NCBI GenBank assembly: GCA_002431905.1
Contig: DJER01000010.1
Location: 1-18,989 of the forward strand
DNA length: 18,989 nucleotides
Source: Christensenella sp. UBA5893
GTDB lineage: Bacteria > Bacillota > Clostridia > Christensenellales > UBA1242
Direction: 5' to 3'
Part shown: positions 14,934 through 18,989 of the stretch, in pieces
Layout: the number at the start of each line of letters is the position of its first letter
Position numbering within the stretch: position 1 is the first letter of the stretch
Position numbers and translations under genes: made by a program
Notes under the pieces: model-generated
What the model was told of the DNA's origin: nothing
Databases searched by the model: none
What the model saw: only the letters and a program-made list of their open reading frames with translations

Positions 14934-16880
14934 ATGGCTGATATAAAATTACTTGACAAATCTGTGTGGGGCAAGATTGCCGCAGGTGAGGTTGTTGAAA
15001 AACCAGCATCAATAGTAAAAGAACTTGTTGAAAATTCGATTGATGCCAAAGCAAAAAATATTACCATCGAAATCAGAGATGGTGGCACAACTCTCATATC
15101 AATCTTGGATGATGGTATAGGAATAAAAAAAGACCAACTAAAATTGGCCTTTTTGCCACACGCAACAAGTAAATTAAAAGACATTGATGATTTGTATAAT
15201 TTGCAAACAATGGGATTTAGAGGCGAGGCTCTTGCAAGTATTTGTGCTGTAAGTAAAGTTGAACTTACAACAAAAACAAGTGACGAAGATATTGGAAACA
15301 AGATTGTTATGCAGGGTGGAGAGGAAATCTCATTGACTGAAATTGCTTGCAACACTGGAACAAATATCAAGGTTACAAACCTGTTTTATAACACTCCGGC
15401 AAGAGCAAAATTTTTGCGTAAAAACAAAACAGAAGAGAATGATATAACAAGTTATGTTGAAAAACTTATGCTCTCACACAAAGATATAAGTTTTAAATAT
15501 ATAGTAGACGATAAAATGATATATAATACAACTAATTGTAGTTTGCTTGATATTATATACACTATATATGGTAAAGATGTTGCAGAAAATATGATTGAAG
15601 TTGATTATAAAAAAGACGATTATCACATTTATGGTTATATTTCAAAACCAACTCATTCAAAAAGCAACAGAACATATCAATCACTATTTGTAAACAATAG
15701 ATATTGCATAAATCAATTGATTAGTGCAAGCATTTCAAGAGCTTATGAAAACTTTATGATGAAAGGTAAATTCCCTGTTTATGTATTGTTTTTAGATTTG
15801 CCAACAAATTGTGTTGATGTAAATGTTCATCCAAATAAATTGGAAGTAAAATTTGATAACTCACAACATATTTATGGGTTGTTTAATGATGCAGTATTTT
15901 TGGCACTTTCAAAACAAACACATATAGTTGAAGCACTTGAAGATGAAAAATATTCAACCTTTGAAAATTATCCTGCTGGCAATTCAACAATTTTTAATAA
16001 GGTTGAAAAGGATGAGGGTATTAGTTTTTCAGATGAAGAACAAAATAATAACGAATGCGAAAATGAAAATGATAGCAATTCTTATGAATCGGAAATAAAT
16101 TATAATGACAATATATCAAATTATGCAAAAACAATACTTTCAAATAATCAATCATCACAGGAATATACACCAAAGGAAACTTATATTTTTACTGACACAA
16201 AACCAGATTTTCAATTAAGTAAAGGCGATTTGGATGAAAGTGAATCATTAAAAAATGCTTTCAAGGAACAAAAAGAACAAGCAACATATCAAAAACTTTT
16301 TGATTCGGAAAAACGAATTATTGGTATTGCATTTAAAACATATATAATTGTTGAAAAAGATGATTGTTTATATCTAATAGACCAACATGCTGGGCATGAA
16401 AGATTTTTGTTTGACAAATTTATGAAACAAGTTGAAAATAACGATATATTAGTCCAAAATTTACTCGTGCCATACATTTTGAATGTAAATAGCAAAGAGC
16501 AAGAGTATCTTGAAAACAATTTGGACTTATTAAGGTCGTATGGGTTCGATATTGAATATTTTGGAAGCAATAGCTACAAAATATCAAGCATTCCAATGCT
16601 GCTTCAAAATGTTAATCTTAAAGAGTATTTTGAAGATGTTTTAAGTGATATGAACACAAGGGTTAAAAAACCAAATGAAATTGTAAGGCGAATGATTGCA
16701 ACAATGGCATGTAAAGCTGCAGTAAAAGCCGGCAATACTTTATCTAGTGAAGAAGTTGACATCTTGCTTAATATGCTAAAAGAAAACAATAACACACTCC
16801 TATGTCCACATGGAAGACCAATTGTTATCGTATTTGAAAGAAATCAACTCGAAAAAATGTTCAAAAGGATTGTTTCGTGA
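14934..16880 (+). CDS. mutL: DNA mismatch repair endonuclease MutL
   Basis: A 648-residue MutL. The GHKL ATPase is complete: Glu33-Asn34 in VKELVENSIDA, DDGIGI (59-64), HATSKL, GFRGEAL (94-100) and FYNTPARAKFL. An acidic, asparagine-rich linker (about 340-440) leads to the dimerisation and nuclease domain, which has the metal motif DQHAGHERFLFD (483-494), ACKAAVKAG and CPHGRP. The consensus DQHA-x2-E-x4-E ends in Asp494 here instead of Glu, a mild change. As the endonuclease type, it nicks the new strand without MutH, in keeping with the Gram-positive setting. AAGGAG overlaps the mutS stop and serves the ATG. Its TGA stop overlaps the miaA GTG by four bases. Confidence 0.96.
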   Translation: MADIKLLDKSVWGKIAAGEVVEKPASIVKELVENSIDAKAKNITIEIRDGGTTLISILDDGIGIKKDQLKLAFLPHATSKLKDIDDLYNLQTMGFRGEALASICAVSKVELTTKTSDEDIGNKIVMQGGEEISLTEIACNTGTNIKVTNLFYNTPARAKFLRKNKTEENDITSYVEKLMLSHKDISFKYIVDDKMIYNTTNCSLLDIIYTIYGKDVAENMIEVDYKKDDYHIYGYISKPTHSKSNRTYQSLFVNNRYCINQLISASISRAYENFMMKGKFPVYVLFLDLPTNCVDVNVHPNKLEVKFDNSQHIYGLFNDAVFLALSKQTHIVEALEDEKYSTFENYPAGNSTIFNKVEKDEGISFSDEEQNNNECENENDSNSYESEINYNDNISNYAKTILSNNQSSQEYTPKETYIFTDTKPDFQLSKGDLDESESLKNAFKEQKEQATYQKLFDSEKRIIGIAFKTYIIVEKDDCLYLIDQHAGHERFLFDKFMKQVENNDILVQNLLVPYILNVNSKEQEYLENNLDLLRSYGFDIEYFGSNSYKISSIPMLLQNVNLKEYFEDVLSDMNTRVKKPNEIVRRMIATMACKAAVKAGNTLSSEEVDILLNMLKENNNTLLCPHGRPIVIVFERNQLEKMFKRIVS

Positions 16881-17767
16881 AAAAGTCTATTATAATTTAT
16901 GGACCAACCGCAATTGGGAAAAGCGATATTTCAGTAAGTTTGGCAAAAGTTCTTGATGCCGAAATTATTTCAGCGGATTCTATGCAAATATATAAAGACC
17001 TTAACATTGGGTCGGCAAAAATTACACAAGAAGAAATGCAAGGAATCCCGCACCATTTATTAAACATAAGAGAATGCAATCAAAATTATAGTGTTTTTGA
17101 TTTTCTTGTTGATTGTAAAAAATGCATTGAAGACATCAAATCTCGTAGCAAAAATGTTATTATATGCGGTGGAACAGGTCTTTATATAAAGGCACTTTTG
17201 TGTGGTTACAATTGTGGTAATTGCAAAAATGATAATTTAAGAATTGAGCTTGAAAATCTATCAACTGAAGAATTATGTAAAAGGTTAGAAGCTCTTGGAT
17301 ATAATCTTAAACAAGATGACAAGAATAACAGGCGTAGACTTATAAGGTATATTGAATTGTATTCAAGCGATGAGCAAAAACTAGAGAAATCCAAGCAAAG
17401 TGATGAGTTTATCTTGTTTGGTCTTGTTGGAGATAGGCAAGTTATCTATGATAGAATCAACAATCGCGTTGACCATATGATTAAAAATGGCTTAATTGAA
17501 GAAACCAAATACCTAATGCAAAAAGCGACAACTGACTGTCAAAGTATGAAGGCAATTGGATATAAGGAAATAGTGCCATATATTGAGCATAAAAATAGTT
17601 TGAAAAATTGTGTTAATCTTTTAAAACAAAAAACAAGAAATTATGCAAAAAGACAAATAACATTTATGAATCAATTTGATGATATAATAAAAATTGATGT
17701 AAGAACAAAACAGCAGGCAGTAAATGATATTTTAAATTATATTAAGAAAAATAATTTTGGGGGATAG
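16877..17767 (+). CDS. miaA: tRNA dimethylallyltransferase MiaA
   Basis: A 296-residue enzyme that transfers dimethylallyl from its diphosphate to N6 of A37 in tRNAs reading U-starting codons; the product is the substrate of MiaB, encoded at the head of the same operon. The P-loop is GPTAIGKS (9-16), followed by ISADSMQIYKDLNIGSAK, GIPHHLL, CGGTGLYIKAL, NNRRRLIRYIE, KAIGYKE and RNYAKRQITF, all in family order. The GTG start is supported by AAAGGA (16864-16869) seven bases upstream and by the GTGA overlap with mutL. The region around NCGNCKNDN is unusually cysteine- and asparagine-rich but no catalytic motif is lost. In many Bacillota hfq follows miaA; here yhhN does. Confidence 0.95.
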   Translation: MKKSIIIYGPTAIGKSDISVSLAKVLDAEIISADSMQIYKDLNIGSAKITQEEMQGIPHHLLNIRECNQNYSVFDFLVDCKKCIEDIKSRSKNVIICGGTGLYIKALLCGYNCGNCKNDNLRIELENLSTEELCKRLEALGYNLKQDDKNNRRRLIRYIELYSSDEQKLEKSKQSDEFILFGLVGDRQVIYDRINNRVDHMIKNGLIEETKYLMQKATTDCQSMKAIGYKEIVPYIEHKNSLKNCVNLLKQKTRNYAKRQITFMNQFDDIIKIDVRTKQQAVNDILNYIKKNNFGG

Positions 17768-17769
17768 TT

Positions 17770-18471
17770 ATGTCGGTAAATTACATTTTGTTGATATTGT
17801 GTGCGATCTTGGTAAGCTTGTTTTTGATTGCAAGAGTAATAAAAGGTGGGATTTTTGGATTTTTAACAAAAATATTAGCCTCTTTTATGTTTGTAATTTC
17901 TTCACTTTATGGGCTGATGGAAAATCCTAGTATTTATTCTTTGCTAATTTGCATAGGACTTATTTGTGGTATGATAGGAGATATTGTACTTGACCTAAAG
18001 GTAATTTACATACAAGATAATGATGTTTACCTCAACTCTGGTATGGTTTCATTTGGAGCAGGTCATATATTCTACATAACAGCACTAATTTTGTACATAG
18101 ATAGCATGGGTGCTATTGAATTATACAAACCACTTTGTATTGCCATTGCAATATCAATAGCACTGTCGATTTGTATTTTAGCTATGACAAAAGTAATAAA
18201 ACTTAATTTTGGAAAATTCTTTTATCAGTCAGCAGTTTACACATTACTCCTTGTAACATTATCATGTTTGTCAGTAGTTTTTGCAATTTGGTACAATGTT
18301 GCAAATTTATGGTTCTTGGTAATTGGGGCAGTTCTAATTCTTGTTAGTGATTTGATTTTGTCGCTTAATTATTTTGGTGGTAAAGAAGACGATAAGATTC
18401 TTATATTTTTAAATCATATAATATATTATATGGGTCAAATACTAATTGCTTGCTTTGTGATGTTTTTATAA
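17770..18471 (+). CDS. YhhN/TMEM86-family membrane protein (putative lysoplasmalogenase)
   Basis: A 233-residue, very hydrophobic protein with about eight membrane segments. Family-type polar residues sit inside them: CGMIGDIVLDL, FGAGHIFYITA, LVSDLILSLNYF and IIYYMGQILI. These match the YhhN family, whose studied animal members hydrolyse the vinyl-ether bond of lysoplasmalogens; the bacterial role is less clear. Plasmalogens occur in many anaerobic Clostridia, which fits but does not prove that substrate. The ribosome binding site GGGGGAT (17759-17765) overlaps the end of miaA, so the gene is part of the operon. The protein is slightly longer than compact YhhN members, with a weakly charged loop around residues 75-90. 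Confidence 0.75.
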   Translation: MSVNYILLILCAILVSLFLIARVIKGGIFGFLTKILASFMFVISSLYGLMENPSIYSLLICIGLICGMIGDIVLDLKVIYIQDNDVYLNSGMVSFGAGHIFYITALILYIDSMGAIELYKPLCIAIAISIALSICILAMTKVIKLNFGKFFYQSAVYTLLLVTLSCLSVVFAIWYNVANLWFLVIGAVLILVSDLILSLNYFGGKEDDKILIFLNHIIYYMGQILIACFVMFL

Positions 18472-18477
18472 AAAATT

Positions 18478-18510
18478 GAAAAAATTTAGCGAAAAATGTT
18501 AAAATTTTTC
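18478..18510 (+). terminator. Weak AT-rich hairpin after yhhN, possible terminator
   Basis: GAAAAAT (18491-18497) pairs with ATTTTTC (18504-18510) around a 6-base loop; a longer-range pairing from GAAAAAATTT at 18478 is also possible. The stem is almost all A-T and the T-run is inside the stem, so termination would be inefficient. It is the only candidate at the end of the miaB-yhhN operon. Confidence 0.25.
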
Positions 18511-18539
18511 TTGACAATTTCAAGTTAATTGTGCAAAAT
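18511..18539 (+). promoter_or_regulatory. Promoter-like signal with consensus -35 and inverted repeat
   Basis: A perfect TTGACA (18511-18516) is followed after 17 bases by CAAAAT (18534-18539), a 4 of 6 match. An inverted repeat ACAATT (18514-18519) / AATTGT (18527-18532) overlaps the -35 and could be an operator or chance. Transcription from here would cross about 120 bases without a credible reading frame before the tRNAs, so it is either a second tRNA promoter or one for a small RNA. Confidence 0.4.
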
Positions 18540-18626
18540 ATAAGAGCATTTGTTGGTGCAGATTATTGTTATGTATAGGGCAAGTGAGTAGTTTGCAAAA
18601 AATATAAATTATTTTAAAAAAAACAC

Positions 18627-18655
18627 TTGACTTATTCCGCAAATTATAATAATAT
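18627..18655 (+). promoter_or_regulatory. Probable promoter of the tRNA cluster
   Basis: TTGACT (18627-18632) and TAATAT (18650-18655) are separated by 17 bases; a TATAAT also lies at 18645-18650 but too close to the -35. The start point would be near 18662, about ten bases before the first tRNA, which is the usual arrangement for stable RNA operons. Confidence 0.6.
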
Positions 18656-18672
18656 ACAATAGTCGCATATGA

Positions 18673-18748
18673 CGGGGTGTAGCGCAGTTGGTAGCGCACG
18701 TGGTTTGGGACCATGGGGCCGGGAGTTCGAGTCTCTTCACCCCGACCA
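18673..18748 (+). tRNA. tRNA-Pro (TGG)
   Basis: A full cloverleaf. The acceptor CGGGGTG pairs with CACCCCG (18738-18744), the D stem is GCGC/GCGC, and the anticodon stem CGTGG/CCATG holds the loop TTTGGGA with anticodon TGG at 18706-18708. The T stem GGGAG/CTCTT encloses TTCGAGT. The discriminator is A and CCA is encoded (18746-18748). Confidence 0.96.
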
Positions 18749-18763
18749 TATATAAACATTTGG

Positions 18764-18840
18764 GGGTCTTTAGCTCAGTTGGTTAGAGCTACCGGCTCAT
18801 AACCGGTTGGTCCGGGGTTCGAGTCCCTGAAGACCCACCA
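18764..18840 (+). tRNA. tRNA with CAT anticodon (elongator Met, or Ile2)
   Basis: The acceptor GGGTCTT pairs with AAGACCC (18830-18836), the D stem is GCTC/GAGC, and the anticodon stem ACCGG/CCGGT holds CTCATAA with anticodon CAT at 18798-18800. The T stem is CGGGG/CCCTG, and CCA is encoded. The G1-C72 pair and the anticodon stem exclude the initiator type. Elongator Met is the simplest call; a lysidine-modified Ile2 that reads ATA cannot be excluded by eye. Confidence 0.9.
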
Positions 18841-18860
18841 ATACCCAACAAATTGAATAT

Positions 18861-18937
18861 GGTTCGGTAGTTCAGCTGGTTAGAACGCTAGCCTGTCACG
18901 CTAGAGGTCGTGGGTTCGATCCCCATCCGAATCGCCA
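18861..18937 (+). tRNA. tRNA-Asp (GTC)
   Basis: The acceptor GGTTCGG pairs with CCGAATC (18927-18933, one G-T pair), the anticodon stem CTAGC/GCTAG holds CTGTCAC with anticodon GTC at 18895-18897, and the discriminator is G as expected for Asp. CCA is encoded at 18935-18937. Confidence 0.96.
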
Positions 18938-18941
18938 ATTT

Positions 18942-18989
18942 GCCTCGGTAGCTCAGTCGGTAGAGCAAAGGACTGAAAATCCTTGTGTC
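18942..18989 (+). tRNA. tRNA-Phe (GAA), cut by the window end
   Basis: The 5' part only: acceptor strand GCCTCGG, D arm GCTC/GAGC, and anticodon stem AAGGA/TCCTT holding CTGAAAA with anticodon GAA at 18975-18977. The variable loop begins and the T arm lies outside the window. Confidence 0.92.

Noticed and set aside
14825..15370. 181-codon minus-strand open frame across the mutS-mutL junction
   Set aside because: It is antisense to the conserved MutL ATPase and the MutS end, with low-complexity Ser/Ile/Phe content and no start signals.
18520..18759. 79-codon minus-strand frame beginning MFIYGRGEETRTPGPMVP
   Set aside because: It runs antisense through tRNA-Pro. This peptide type is a well-known false translation of the reverse strand of a tRNA gene.
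18764..18840. Initiator tRNA-fMet
   Set aside because: Position 1 pairs with 72 (G-C) and the anticodon stem lacks the three consecutive G-C pairs typical of initiators.
1..18989. CRISPR array, insertion sequence, prophage, toxin-antitoxin or defence cassette
   Set aside because: No spaced direct repeats, transposase, integrase or known defence domains are present; all sizeable frames are accounted for by housekeeping families.

Overview
The window is AT-rich (roughly 30% G+C by eye) and looks like the chromosome of a Gram-positive bacterium of the Bacillota, most likely an uncultured Clostridia-type lineage. The reasons are Shine-Dalgarno-led, tightly packed genes, the order ftsK/spoIIIE-rimO-pgsA-cinA-recA and miaB-mutS-mutL-miaA, a YlxY/PdaB-like polysaccharide deacetylase and a BspA-like leucine-rich-repeat surface protein. 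TAA, TAG and TGA all end genes, so the standard bacterial code applies. Genus cannot be told from the sequence.

Layout. (1) 1-996: the 3' part of a BspA-like surface protein gene, cut by the window edge and interrupted by one in-frame TAA, followed by a clear terminator. (2) 1088-1801: a membrane-anchored polysaccharide deacetylase-like protein. (3) 1866-8796: a co-directional block of ftsK/spoIIIE (DNA translocase), rimO (ribosomal protein S12 methylthiotransferase), pgsA (phosphatidylglycerophosphate synthase), a strongly diverged cinA-like gene, and recA with its own promoter. (4) 8793-11003, minus strand: a bifunctional class A penicillin-binding protein convergent with recA; the two genes overlap by 4 bases and the recA terminator hairpin lies inside the PBP coding sequence. 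(5) 11170-18471: miaB-mutS-mutL-miaA-yhhN, an operon mixing tRNA A37 modification with mismatch repair. (6) 18472-18672: a non-coding stretch with two promoter-like signals. (7) 18673 to the end: a tRNA cluster, Pro(TGG)-Met/Ile2(CAT)-Asp(GTC)-Phe(GAA), the last cut by the window end.

Functionally this is mostly core housekeeping: chromosome segregation, recombination, mismatch repair, tRNA and ribosome methylthiolation, phospholipid and peptidoglycan synthesis. I found no mobile element, CRISPR array, toxin-antitoxin or defence cassette, and nothing I would defend as a wholly new multi-gene system.

The points of interest are changes in familiar genes: a CinA-like protein with both active sites eroded but still sitting next to recA, a MiaB with no TRAM domain, a deacetylase without the motif-1 aspartates, an Asp-for-Glu change in the MutL nuclease motif, a terminator nested in an opposing gene, a palindrome in the PBP/miaB divergent region, and local gene-order loss (no rny between recA and miaB, no hfq after miaA).
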